Part shown: positions 44,858-55,010 of the stretch, in pieces
Numbering within the stretch: the first letter of the stretch is position 1
Layout of the letters: each line of letters starts with the position of its first letter
From: an uncultured Allomuricauda sp.
Lineage (GTDB): Bacteria > Bacteroidota > Bacteroidia > Flavobacteriales > Flavobacteriaceae
Length of the DNA: 64,000 bases
Assembly: GCF_947495325.1 (NCBI RefSeq)
Contig: NZ_CANLYK010000004.1
Span: 1 to 64,000 of the forward strand
Reading direction: 5' to 3'
Notes under the pieces: model-generated
Seen by the model: the letters and a program-made list of their open reading frames with translations, nothing else
Databases searched by the model: none
What the model was told of the DNA's origin: nothing
Made by a program: the position numbers and the translations under genes

Positions 44858-47800
44858 CTAGTTCCCAAAATTATACCTTATGGTAAAACCGGCATTAATG
44901 GTTGTCTGTGGGAATGCCGTGGAGACCGCAAACTGGGAAAAGGAATGATCATAAAAGAACAGCGCATTCAAGCTTTTGCTCAATGCATAATCCGCAGTGA
45001 ACTTAATGGACATTAATTGTTGACCGGAAGTAATTTGATTGTTATCTATGTCCAAGTTTCTTATAATCGTAATATTATCCCTAAGGGATAAATCTGCCTT
45101 TAAGTTTAAATCGCCTTTTAAGCGCGTTTTTTCACCACCTATGTTGGTCACAAACTTTACATCTTTAAAACGGTAGCCCAATCCAAGGGTATATTCCTTT
45201 CCGTTGATTTCTGTAAGGAGGTTATTGTCAAAGCTTAGAGAAAGTACCCGACTTGAACTTACCTCAGCTACAAAGCTAAAGGAATTCTTCATCTCAAAAT
45301 CCACACGCATTAAGGGATTAAAATCATCATTGAGCACTACATTGTTAATTATGTTCTCAGGCAATAAATCACCAGTGTCTGGATCGGTTGTGGTATTCTC
45401 TCTTTCTAAATTGGTTTGAAATGAGTTGATACTGTAAGCGGCACGATACCCGTGACTTAATGAAAAACGTTTGAATTTCTTCTTGAACCATCTATTCTTC
45501 ATCAATCCAGTATACTTAATGTTCCAATTTGGAATTGGAATTTCCCTGAAGGCATCCAAATTTACACGGTCAACATCTTGACCCGTATAGGCAGCAAAGA
45601 AAGCCGGCAACAATACTTCTTGTTGCGTCTTTCCATATAACTCTGGAAAGCCATCTTCATCCAAAGTGCCCGGTGACTGCCCCCTGTCCGAAACCAATCT
45701 GTTGGCAATGGTGATTCTATTCTGTTTAAATGTTTCAAACGTTTCCGAATCAAATTCATCACTTTTATTGAAAACTGTCCCGATCATAACAGTTGAGATG
45801 CTAAAATTCCCCAACTCATTTACCAGTCCATTCTGATTGTTTATCCATTCTTGCGGGCTATAATTTTCTTGAGTACTGCTTGAAAATTGCCTGTCGGCTG
45901 TAAAATCAATGGTTAAATCTTGGGTGGGATTAGCAGTTGCTGCAAGATTTAACTGCTTGTTTGTGTTTTGCATATACTGGGAATTAAATTCAGTAAATGT
46001 GGTCAACCAACCATTACGTGCAGCTTCAAAACGCACATCGGCTTGGCTACCAAAAACAAATCCCAATGTTGGCCGCGCCGAACCAATAAAACCTACAGAT
46101 TGTGTATATCCTGGAAGTACAGTACCATTATTTTCACTGTAGTTTACATTCACCCGTTTTACCATGGTTACAATGTCCACCAAAGTATTAAAGGCTTTGC
46201 TCGTCTTCTTTGGTGGTTTTTCGTCCGTTTCGGTTGATGCAGGATTTCCTGCTTTATCCCTTCGTACCTGAACTTGATTGGCCGTGACTTTGCCGTCTCG
46301 CTTTTTCAATCCCAAAAAGTCATAAAAGCGTTGCATTGTCAAGTTTGCTGTTATGGTATGGGTATTGGCATTTTGAACTGTATTTATATTCTCTCCTGAA
46401 ACCTCAATCAAAGCATCTCCGCCACGTTGCCAGTCAAAATTACTGGTATAGGTGTACTGCGCATTCATAAAATCCAAAAACGGAAACTTATTGAAGGGCA
46501 GTTCATAGTTCAATTCCATACGTTGCGAATGTCGGTTGGGTTCTCCAACATCAAAAAAGCCATCCCATAAGTTCAAATCCGCATTTATACCAGAATCCGA
46601 ATCATCATCCACATTAAAATAATTCCTTACGATATTATTATTGGATCCTGTTAGATTTAACCGCAATGACTTTGAAATACTGTAATTTAACGTATACTGC
46701 CAATTAAACAGGTAATTACGTTGTTGCAACAAGGGCAATTCCAAGGCTTCTACCCCCGGTTCCAGAACATCCCTAAAACGCTGTTGATTAAAAGATCTAT
46801 TGTAATTTGCATTGACCGATAAACTTGTAGGCAATACATTAAAGTTCAATTCCTTTAACCATTGCCAATATTTTCCAGTGAACAGGGAATCCTTTTTGGC
46901 AAATGGAGCTACAGGGGCTGGTTTAAAATTATGATTGTACACAAAACCGGTGGTCACATTTTGATCCCGTAGATCTGCAACCTCAAAATCCCTATGATTG
47001 GTTTCATTATAGGAATAATTGAAAGTAAAGTTTTCAACGTCAAAAAAGTTCTCTTTTGCTTCCTCACCTCTATTTTTTCTAACCCCAATAAGGTTGATGC
47101 TTCTTCTTTTGGTATAGTCTTCTGCCTGTGTCCTTATGGTCTCGGCATCTTCTGGAGTTTCGGCTGCTGCAATACGGTCCTCCAATTTTAAATCATCGTA
47201 TACTGGATCAAACTCTGGAGTTATCAAACTTTCAGAAATGCCATAATTGAACGGTAGCTCAAGTCCCCATTTCTTTGGAAACAATTGCCCCACATTTATA
47301 TTGGTTACCACATCATAAGATATGGCATCTTCCCGTGAACGTTCATTGGGCATTTGATCAATGGAACCAAAACCAGATGTACTTCTGCTTCCTGTTGCGG
47401 TAACATTTGCAAAATCTGCCATGTTTGCGTCCAAAGCGGCAACTGCGGCCCAACCTCCATTGTTGTCCAAACCGGCCAATCGTAGTTCGTTGAACCAAAC
47501 CTCCCCTCTTGCTGGTAGATCATCAATATTTTTAATACCCACCATCATACCTCTAATACTACCTAAAGATGGGTTACCGCGTATTCCTATCCGAAGCCTT
47601 CCCAAAGTTCTGGGGGCAAATTCATCTACCGAAACTACCTCTCCATCAATTACCTCGTAATAGTTGATTTGACTTAGCGTCTGGGATGCTATTCCTTGAG
47701 ATTTTACTTTATTCAAATCGCTCAAAGCAATATCAATTTCGTTGACATCGGGCCAAATTTCATCTTCAGATGTTGCACTGAAAGATGTAAGTTGAAGTGG

Positions 47801-50800
47801 CAGTTCTATTTGATAAAAGTTCTCTGAAAAATCTGTTCCAATTCTTAGGAAACCGACCAGCGGAGTATCGTCATCCGAATAATCGCTATTTAAAATTTTC
47901 TCGGCGTGCATAAACATTTTAATACGTTCATACTGGCGCACATCAATATTTACATTTTTAAAAACACCACGTGAGTCTTGGGATTCTAAATTTTCGACCA
48001 CAAAGGAAAGCGACTGCTCGTTTTGTCGAATTATAGTATTGTTATTGTTCAGTTGTTCCCTGACAACTCCTGGAGGCAGAACATACGGAATGGGCTGCCG
48101 CCCAAAATTTTCCTCAATATTTACCGTATTCACATCGGTTACGGTACCATCATCAGATGGATCGTTGTCCACATCGGGTTGTAACGAGTTCGTATATGTT
48201 CTCCAATCTCCCCGTACCAAATCCAAAGTAGCAAACCGAAGTACAACATCATCCGTGAATCCAGTGAGGTACATTCGCATAAAACTCATGGAACGAAAAT
48301 CTGTTATTCCGCCTACAGCATCTGTAAAATCACTTAATGGGATTTTATATTGAATCCATCTCCTGTTCAACTGGGTGCCATTAGGAAGTGTTGATGTCAA
48401 ACCTTCACGAATATCAGTTACATACTGATCATTAATGGTTGTATTTGGCTTTATTTGGATTCGATATTCATAATAGCTATTCACCGTGTTCATGGTTAAA
48501 TCCCTATCAATATCCTCCACATCTGGTAAAGTAGTTGATCCCCTATTTGTGTTGGTTACGGCAACAGGTGAATTTCCATCTGGGTTATTAAAATCCAAAT
48601 AACGCTCTAGGATACCACCTTCCCTGTTCAAATAATATTCATAATTATCAAGGGCGGGGTCATCTCCAGGACCATAAATAGCTTGCTCAGCAATATCGTC
48701 CAATCCATCTAAACCAACATCTTGCAATGTCCTGTTTGTTTCATCGGCATCAAAGGCATATACCAGAGATTGGGTTGAGGGCACTTGCCCCCAGATTGTC
48801 TCTCTGGGAGTTTCACTATTGGTGCTTGCAGGCAGTCCGTTTTCATATTGTTTACGGCCGTCTTTCAGTATATCTTCGGAAATATTCCCTAGATTAAATA
48901 CCAACTCACCATCATTGACACCATTGGTTTGTCCATCTATATATGGATCCAACACCCAAAACTGGACAAATTCCACATTGGATTGTTCAAAGTTGGTACT
49001 GCTCAATGGACGCATAATACCAGCCCATTTATCATCCGGAGTTTCCGTTGCAAAATCAGGATTGGCATTGTAGGGCCCTTTTTGGTTTGGGTAATACACC
49101 AAATCCAAAGTTCCCTGAACGGTTGTTTGCCCTTGGGCAATATCGGTTTCCGAAAAGACCTCATCTATAAAAACCCTTCGAGTAGTATTTAAAGAAATAT
49201 CATTATCTGACATGCTTGAAGGCCTTTGGTTGGTGTAAAAAATAGGATCAATGGTGTACCAAGACATTTTTGCACGTTCATAGCCTACATCTATATCAGT
49301 TCGGTCTTCCAAAAATTCAACCGGGGGACTTGCCAAAAACCACCCCAAGGATGACCGTATATCTATTAGGGCCTGTGCTCCTTCAAAATCGTCTATATAA
49401 GTTGTGGTTTCCCCTTGAAAATCAGCATTCTTTGGCGAATTGGGTTTTAAAAAAGCCACTTCACCCCGAATGGAAAGATTCGAGGGAACATCAGTATCTA
49501 TGTTTGGCAACTTATTGGCCAATCGTGTTAAAAAGGGAATTTCCGTACTGAAATTTCCATTGAGGCCAAAAATGGTATTGTTAACTGGTTCTACACCATA
49601 ATTGGACTTTTGCGTTAAGGGTCTTTCATTGAGGTTCAACAAGGTTCCTCCCAACACAAAGTTTTCATTGAATTGATGTTCCACATTGATTCCCGTAAAT
49701 CTTCTTGTCTGCTGTCCAAAAACCGCATTATTTTCTACGGAAATATTGATAGGTATATCGGATGCTTCCAGACTTGGATCCAAAATTTGCACTGTACCTG
49801 CCAGATAATTCACCGTATAGTCTATCCCTTCCTGCAACTGACGACCACCAGCAGTAACCCTTACCGAACCTTGTGGTACATTAAAGGCACCAATTGGAAT
49901 ACCATTGCTTCCCTCAGATTTATAACGCCCTTTTAACTGAAACCTATTCTTCTCTGCATCCTGTAGCGAAGCCGCCTTTGTCTTGGCATACATATTACGG
50001 AATACATATTTCTGTTGGTTTTCATTGTATCCCTGATCATTATCAACATCATAGGTTCCCCCTCCCAGTTCATTGAACAAGTACTCTCCGAAAGGTTCAA
50101 CCTTGGTGAAAATAATACGTCCGGATTGGGTGTCGATAGTTATACCAGGTACATAATCAAAAAAACCATCACCGCCCGGTTGCACATCATTGTACACATT
50201 GAGTCGGTCTAAATTGAATATGTCTATCAGAATACGTTCTTCAAAACCTACAGGCCAACCTGCATTGGGATCTACTGGTGTAATGTAGTTTCTAGGTGTG
50301 GGGTCAGTATAAAGAATGTTTAACTTAAAGTCATCTTGGCTTAATTGAAAGGCTCCAGTTGCGTAAATATTTTTCATCATCAAATCCCAAATAGGATCTT
50401 CTACGTTGGTGATGTTACTTTTCAGTAATTTCAAAATCAAGGTATTGTTCTCAACAATGGGATTTACCCCTCCTGAAACGGTAGTGGCATCTACGCTGCC
50501 ATTGGCAAATTCACCCACCTGAAAAACTTCACCATTGAAGGTATATTGGAACGCAACCCCCAAAACCTCATCATTGCTCAGCCTTTGGTTTAGGGAAATA
50601 TATCCCAATTGTGCATCAAATTGATAGTCTCTGTTCTGTTCCAGTTTTCGGGCATTTTCTAAAATAGCATAATCAAAACCTTGATTTGCCGTTACCCCAA
50701 ATCCGGATTCTACGGTAGCAATATCCCGAATGGATGACGTTAACTGCCCTCCATTACCAATTAAGGCTGGATCAAAATCATTGGCTCCGTTACGGGGCAA

Positions 50801-51970
50801 AGCTCCCATTTCAAAAACGTTGAAGAACCCTGCAGGGGCATTGCCTTCTTTTCCAATCCTGGTAACTTCCCTTCCATCGACACCTAACTCAACTTCTCCC
50901 AAATCCTGAAGCGCAACAACGTTCCTAACGTTTAGCGTTTGCTGGTTACGATTGGTGATCCATACTTCCAAACGGGTAATTTGTACTTGACTTTGGATGA
51001 AGGGATAATTTGTTAACGCAGCATCGTAATTGTCCCTAAAATATTGGGCCAAGAAAAAGTGTTTGTCCTCATCATAATCCAAGGCAGTACGAGTAAATTC
51101 ATTTACGGTTCCACCCCCTTGTGCCACCACAGTGTTATTTTGTGATTGTTGTTCCGAGAAAACAGCGGTTACTGTGGTCTTTCCAAACTGTAATTGTGTT
51201 TTTACACCGAAAAGGCTTTGTGCTCCCGTAATAAGAGAACTGTTCAAGGGCATGTTTACATTCCCTATCTCTATTTTTCTTAGAATATCGTCTTCCGTTG
51301 GCGTATAATCTATTTTGACCAAATTTTGGAAATCGAAAGTTGCCTCCGTGTCATAATTAGCCGTCACCAGCAAACGCTCTCCAACTTTTCCCTGTAGACT
51401 TAAACTAATTCGCTGATCAAAATCAAAAGAAAGATTAGTTCTATTTCTAGGTGAAAGTGCCGGATTGTCATTTTTCTGCCATAAAACTCCCAAATCCATT
51501 GCTACGGAACCTTGTGGAATTACTTCAATCGTATTCCCTCCAAAAATGGACTCAAAAAAACTGCTGTTCACGTAAAAATTAGGCAAGAGATTCTTTCTAG
51601 CTTCTTCACTTCCCTCTTTTTTACCTGTAAAGGCATCTATTTTATCTTTAAAATAAGATTTCATCCGTTCTTTTCGGACGAGCTCGTAATATTGATCAGG
51701 AGTAAGTATTACAGGATGGTTTACATCAAAATCCCCAACGCTTTCCGTGTAGATATAGCGGTCAAGTTTAGGGTCATACGTGTATTTAGCAATAATGCTA
51801 TCAGGATTTTCCAATATCAACCGCCCAAGTGCAACACCCGTTTTTACCGAATCCTGAACTTGTTCATTGGTTTCTTGCCCCATTAGGTTAGTGGCTATCA
51901 GAAAACATACAAAAAAGAAAAAGTACCTAAATCTTAATGATTTAAGTATTGGTTTTGCCCCTCTTTTCAA
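44858..51970 (-). CDS. sprA: Type IX secretion translocon protein SprA
   Basis: Giant 36-strand outer-membrane barrel that forms the export channel of the type IX system and is needed for gliding. At 2370 residues it has the usual length. A signal peptide (about 1-31, ending in NLMGQ) is followed by SprA_N-type regions with FGGNTIEVIPQGSVAMDLGV and DFDQRISLSLQGKVGERL, a long series of alternating strands, and an aromatic barrel end (TINAGFTIRYNFGN). It lies five bases behind ruvA, a gene order usual in Flavobacteriia. With the PorP/SprF gene at 6.5 kb it shows that the organism has type IX secretion. Confidence 0.97.
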   Translation of the reverse strand: MKRGAKPILKSLRFRYFFFFVCFLIATNLMGQETNEQVQDSVKTGVALGRLILENPDSIIAKYTYDPKLDRYIYTESVGDFDVNHPVILTPDQYYELVRKERMKSYFKDKIDAFTGKKEGSEEARKNLLPNFYVNSSFFESIFGGNTIEVIPQGSVAMDLGVLWQKNDNPALSPRNRTNLSFDFDQRISLSLQGKVGERLLVTANYDTEATFDFQNLVKIDYTPTEDDILRKIEIGNVNMPLNSSLITGAQSLFGVKTQLQFGKTTVTAVFSEQQSQNNTVVAQGGGTVNEFTRTALDYDEDKHFFLAQYFRDNYDAALTNYPFIQSQVQITRLEVWITNRNQQTLNVRNVVALQDLGEVELGVDGREVTRIGKEGNAPAGFFNVFEMGALPRNGANDFDPALIGNGGQLTSSIRDIATVESGFGVTANQGFDYAILENARKLEQNRDYQFDAQLGYISLNQRLSNDEVLGVAFQYTFNGEVFQVGEFANGSVDATTVSGGVNPIVENNTLILKLLKSNITNVEDPIWDLMMKNIYATGAFQLSQDDFKLNILYTDPTPRNYITPVDPNAGWPVGFEERILIDIFNLDRLNVYNDVQPGGDGFFDYVPGITIDTQSGRIIFTKVEPFGEYLFNELGGGTYDVDNDQGYNENQQKYVFRNMYAKTKAASLQDAEKNRFQLKGRYKSEGSNGIPIGAFNVPQGSVRVTAGGRQLQEGIDYTVNYLAGTVQILDPSLEASDIPINISVENNAVFGQQTRRFTGINVEHQFNENFVLGGTLLNLNERPLTQKSNYGVEPVNNTIFGLNGNFSTEIPFLTRLANKLPNIDTDVPSNLSIRGEVAFLKPNSPKNADFQGETTTYIDDFEGAQALIDIRSSLGWFLASPPVEFLEDRTDIDVGYERAKMSWYTIDPIFYTNQRPSSMSDNDISLNTTRRVFIDEVFSETDIAQGQTTVQGTLDLVYYPNQKGPYNANPDFATETPDDKWAGIMRPLSSTNFEQSNVEFVQFWVLDPYIDGQTNGVNDGELVFNLGNISEDILKDGRKQYENGLPASTNSETPRETIWGQVPSTQSLVYAFDADETNRTLQDVGLDGLDDIAEQAIYGPGDDPALDNYEYYLNREGGILERYLDFNNPDGNSPVAVTNTNRGSTTLPDVEDIDRDLTMNTVNSYYEYRIQIKPNTTINDQYVTDIREGLTSTLPNGTQLNRRWIQYKIPLSDFTDAVGGITDFRSMSFMRMYLTGFTDDVVLRFATLDLVRGDWRTYTNSLQPDVDNDPSDDGTVTDVNTVNIEENFGRQPIPYVLPPGVVREQLNNNNTIIRQNEQSLSFVVENLESQDSRGVFKNVNIDVRQYERIKMFMHAEKILNSDYSDDDTPLVGFLRIGTDFSENFYQIELPLQLTSFSATSEDEIWPDVNEIDIALSDLNKVKSQGIASQTLSQINYYEVIDGEVVSVDEFAPRTLGRLRIGIRGNPSLGSIRGMMVGIKNIDDLPARGEVWFNELRLAGLDNNGGWAAVAALDANMADFANVTATGSRSTSGFGSIDQMPNERSREDAISYDVVTNINVGQLFPKKWGLELPFNYGISESLITPEFDPVYDDLKLEDRIAAAETPEDAETIRTQAEDYTKRRSINLIGVRKNRGEEAKENFFDVENFTFNYSYNETNHRDFEVADLRDQNVTTGFVYNHNFKPAPVAPFAKKDSLFTGKYWQWLKELNFNVLPTSLSVNANYNRSFNQQRFRDVLEPGVEALELPLLQQRNYLFNWQYTLNYSISKSLRLNLTGSNNNIVRNYFNVDDDSDSGINADLNLWDGFFDVGEPNRHSQRMELNYELPFNKFPFLDFMNAQYTYTSNFDWQRGGDALIEVSGENINTVQNANTHTITANLTMQRFYDFLGLKKRDGKVTANQVQVRRDKAGNPASTETDEKPPKKTSKAFNTLVDIVTMVKRVNVNYSENNGTVLPGYTQSVGFIGSARPTLGFVFGSQADVRFEAARNGWLTTFTEFNSQYMQNTNKQLNLAATANPTQDLTIDFTADRQFSSSTQENYSPQEWINNQNGLVNELGNFSISTVMIGTVFNKSDEFDSETFETFKQNRITIANRLVSDRGQSPGTLDEDGFPELYGKTQQEVLLPAFFAAYTGQDVDRVNLDAFREIPIPNWNIKYTGLMKNRWFKKKFKRFSLSHGYRAAYSINSFQTNLERENTTTDPDTGDLLPENIINNVVLNDDFNPLMRVDFEMKNSFSFVAEVSSSRVLSLSFDNNLLTEINGKEYTLGLGYRFKDVKFVTNIGGEKTRLKGDLNLKADLSLRDNITIIRNLDIDNNQITSGQQLMSIKFTADYALSKSLNALFFYDHSFSQFAVSTAFPQTTINAGFTIRYNFGN

Positions 51971-51975
51971 ACTAG

Positions 51976-52557
51976 TTACAAATTTTTCAGCGCCAATTTT
52001 ATAATGTCCTCAACGCTTAATGATGAATCTTGGGATAATACCTTGTCCACAACCTTTTCAGATTGCCTTCGGACAAAACCAAGAACCTCTAAAGCAGATA
52101 ACGCTTCTTCTTTGCTTGTATTGTTTGATTGAAGGGAAACTTCACCCATATCATAGACTTTTAAAATCTTATCCTTTAAGTCTAAGATTACCCGTTGAGC
52201 CGTCTTGGCCCCTATCCCCTTGATTGCCTGTATGGAAGGGACATCTCCGTTGGCAATTGCATCCCGAACTTGTGTAGGTGATAATGAGGACAACATGGTC
52301 CGGGCTATACTTGATCCAATGCCCGAAACTGAAATCAATAATCGAAATATTTCCCGTTCCGATTTTTCCACAAATCCAAACAACGTATGGGAGTCTTCTT
52401 TTACCTGTAGATGTGTAAAAAGTCTGATGTTCTCCTCATCTTTTAATTTTGAAAAAGTGTGTAATGAAATATTTAGAAAGTACCCTATGCCACCACATTC
52501 GATGATGACATATGTTGGATTTTTCTCAACTAATTTTCCGTTTAAATGGGTAATCAT
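51976..52557 (-). CDS. ruvA: Holliday junction branch migration protein RuvA
   Basis: Tetrameric junction-binding subunit that loads the RuvB motor on Holliday junctions. The 193 residues hold the OB-fold N-terminus (MITHLNGKLVEKNPTYVIIECGGIGY), two helix-hairpin-helix motifs (VSGIGSSIARTML and IKGIGAKTAQRVILDLKDK) and the C-terminal RuvB-contact domain (EALSALEVLGF). It lies between maeB (36 bp) and sprA (5 bp), with ruvB 5 kb away. Confidence 0.97.
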   Translation of the reverse strand: MITHLNGKLVEKNPTYVIIECGGIGYFLNISLHTFSKLKDEENIRLFTHLQVKEDSHTLFGFVEKSEREIFRLLISVSGIGSSIARTMLSSLSPTQVRDAIANGDVPSIQAIKGIGAKTAQRVILDLKDKILKVYDMGEVSLQSNNTSKEEALSALEVLGFVRRQSEKVVDKVLSQDSSLSVEDIIKLALKNL

Positions 52558-52593
52558 TTAGAAGTTTGTTTATTAGGTATTGGTACTGCGGAA

Positions 52594-54894
52594 CTAATTG
52601 TTTTCTCCCATTCTTGCTTTTTTTCGTTTCTCACGTTCCTGGGCATCTATAACGGCAACCGCAGCCATATTGACCATTTCATCAACGCTTGCCCCCAACT
52701 GCAAAATATGTGCAGATCTGCGTAGACCTACCATAATTGGGCCAATAGAATCCGCATTGTTCAGTCCCTTTAGGAGCTTATAGGTAATATTTGCTGAATC
52801 CAAGTTAGGGAATATCAACGTATTCACCTTTTTTCCCGCCAACTTTGAAAAAGGAAAATTGTTATGACACAATTCTTGACTCAGTGCAAAATCTGTTTGG
52901 ATTTCTCCGTCAACCACCAAATCTGGATTGCGTTCGTGCAAAATTTTAACGGCATCCCTCACTTTTTGCGCATTTGGATGACCCGAAGACCCATAGTTGG
53001 CATAGGACAACATGGCCATTACAGGATTAAATCCAAAATTACTGGCAACATTTGCCGTCATTTGGGCTATTTCGGCCAAATCTTCAGCACTTGGATCTAT
53101 ATTGATTGAGGTATCTGCCAAGAACAAAGGTCCTCTTTCGGTAATCATAATATTTACCGTAGACGCATTTTTCACTCCCTTGGCTCGTCCTAAAATTTCA
53201 AAAACAGGTTTCAACACTTTTGGGTACGACCTGGAATATCCTGAAATCATACCATCAGCATCTCCTTCCAGAAGCATCATTGCACCAAAATAATTGCGCT
53301 TGCCCATATTAACATTGGCGCTATATTTTGTTTCGCCTTTGCGTTTTCTAGACTCCCACAATTTAATGGCATATTTTGTCCTGATATCCTTTGATTCGTC
53401 CGAACGTGGATCTATGATTGGTACTTCGGCATCAAAATCCAATTCCTTTTTTAGGCTTTCAATGGTTTCCCTATCGCCCAGCAAAATAGGTATTGCTATG
53501 CCTTCATCATGCACAATTTGCGCAGCTTTCATCACATCTAGCAATTCTGCCTCCGCAAAAACGATTCTCTTAGGGTTCTGCTTCGCCCTATTGTGCATAA
53601 GACGCACAACTTTATTGTCATTTCCAGACCTTAGGTATAATTCGTCCTCATATTTTTTCCAATCCTGAATTGGAGCCTTTGCCACCCCGCTCTCAATGGC
53701 TGCTTTTGCAACTGCTGGTGGAATCTTAGTGATCAACCTGGGATCAAAAGGTTTTGGGATTATATAATCTTTACCAAAAGTCAATCGTGTTGTATCGTAA
53801 GCAATATTTACCTGTTCTGGGACAGGTTCCCGCGTTAGATCCGCCAACGCCCTAACCGCGGCCATCTTCATTGCTTCATTAATTTTTGTTGCTCTAACAT
53901 CCAATGCCCCTCTAAAAATAAAAGGGAATCCCAAAACATTATTCACCTGATTGGGGTGATCGGAACGGCCGGTTGCCATAATGATATCATCCCTTGTCTT
54001 ACAGGCAAGATTATATTCAATTTCCGGATCAGGGTTGGCCATTGCAAAAACAATAGGCTCTTTGGCCATGGATTTGAGCATTTCTGGAGAAAGTATATTG
54101 GCTATTGACAATCCAATAAATACATCTGCATCCTGCATAGCTTCTTCCAAAGTATCAATCTTTCTATCAGAAGCAAATTCCATTTTTTCTGTGGAAAGGT
54201 TTTCTCGATCACTCCGAATAACGCCCTTACTATCCAGCATAACAATGTTTTCAGCCTTTGCACCAAACGCTTTATATAATTTAGTGCAGGACACTGCAGC
54301 TGCACCAGCTCCACTTACTACAATTTTGGCTTCGCTAATTTTCCTATGGGTAATTTCCAAAGCATTTAATAATGCAGCGGCAGAAATTATTGCTGTACCA
54401 TGTTGATCATCATGCATTACTGGAATATCCAGTTCTTCCTTGAGTCTTCGCTCAATCTCAAATGCTTCAGGAGCCTTGATATCCTCAAGGTTGATACCTC
54501 CAAATGTTGGGGCTATAGCCTTTACCGTTTCTACAAATTTATCTACATCCGTGGCATCCAATTCAATATCAATACCATCAATATCCGCAAAAATCTTAAA
54601 GAGAAGGCATTTACCTTCCATAACCGGTTTGGAAGCTTCCGGGCCTATATTTCCCAGTCCCAAAACTGCCGTACCGTTTGAAATTACAGCAACAATATTT
54701 CCTTTTGCGGTATACTTATAGACATCTTCCTTGTTCTTTTCAATTTCCAAACAAGGGATTGCAACTCCCGGTGAGTAAGCCAATGCCAAATCTCGCTGCG
54801 TGGCATAAGGCTTGGTAGGAACAATTTTTATTTTTCCCGGCTGGGGTTTAGCATGGTATAAGAGTGCTTCCCGACGTTGTTGTTCTTTGTTCAT
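52594..54894 (-). CDS. maeB: NADP-dependent malic enzyme with phosphotransacetylase-like domain
   Basis: Converts malate to pyruvate and CO2 with NADP in the cytoplasm. The first 430 residues are the malic enzyme (YSPGVAIPCLEI, the DGIDIELDATDVD and PVMHDDQHGTAI metal and substrate sites, GAGAAAVSC nucleotide fold). Residues about 430-766 are a PTA_PTB domain, which in MaeB serves for allosteric control by acetyl-CoA rather than catalysis. Full length is 766, as in other MaeB proteins. It leads the run maeB-ruvA-sprA and is preceded by a terminator-bounded gap. Confidence 0.96.
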   Translation of the reverse strand: MNKEQQRREALLYHAKPQPGKIKIVPTKPYATQRDLALAYSPGVAIPCLEIEKNKEDVYKYTAKGNIVAVISNGTAVLGLGNIGPEASKPVMEGKCLLFKIFADIDGIDIELDATDVDKFVETVKAIAPTFGGINLEDIKAPEAFEIERRLKEELDIPVMHDDQHGTAIISAAALLNALEITHRKISEAKIVVSGAGAAAVSCTKLYKAFGAKAENIVMLDSKGVIRSDRENLSTEKMEFASDRKIDTLEEAMQDADVFIGLSIANILSPEMLKSMAKEPIVFAMANPDPEIEYNLACKTRDDIIMATGRSDHPNQVNNVLGFPFIFRGALDVRATKINEAMKMAAVRALADLTREPVPEQVNIAYDTTRLTFGKDYIIPKPFDPRLITKIPPAVAKAAIESGVAKAPIQDWKKYEDELYLRSGNDNKVVRLMHNRAKQNPKRIVFAEAELLDVMKAAQIVHDEGIAIPILLGDRETIESLKKELDFDAEVPIIDPRSDESKDIRTKYAIKLWESRKRKGETKYSANVNMGKRNYFGAMMLLEGDADGMISGYSRSYPKVLKPVFEILGRAKGVKNASTVNIMITERGPLFLADTSINIDPSAEDLAEIAQMTANVASNFGFNPVMAMLSYANYGSSGHPNAQKVRDAVKILHERNPDLVVDGEIQTDFALSQELCHNNFPFSKLAGKKVNTLIFPNLDSANITYKLLKGLNNADSIGPIMVGLRRSAHILQLGASVDEMVNMAAVAVIDAQEREKRKKARMGENN

Positions 54895-54959
54895 TTATAC
54901 AGATTGAAGGTGTAAATTTATACCTTATTCTTTGGATTAAGGTTACAATAATCCCAAAT

Positions 54960-54986
54960 AAAAAGACGCCAATAGTAAGTGGCGCC
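54960..54986 (-). terminator. Intrinsic terminator of the sodium:solute symporter gene
   Basis: On the minus strand GGCGCCA (54986-54980) pairs with TGGCGTC (54971-54965, one G:U) over an eight-base loop, followed by T bases. It starts 25 bases beyond the symporter stop. Confidence 0.75.
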
Positions 54987-55010
54987 CAATTATATAATTC
55001 TTATCTCTGT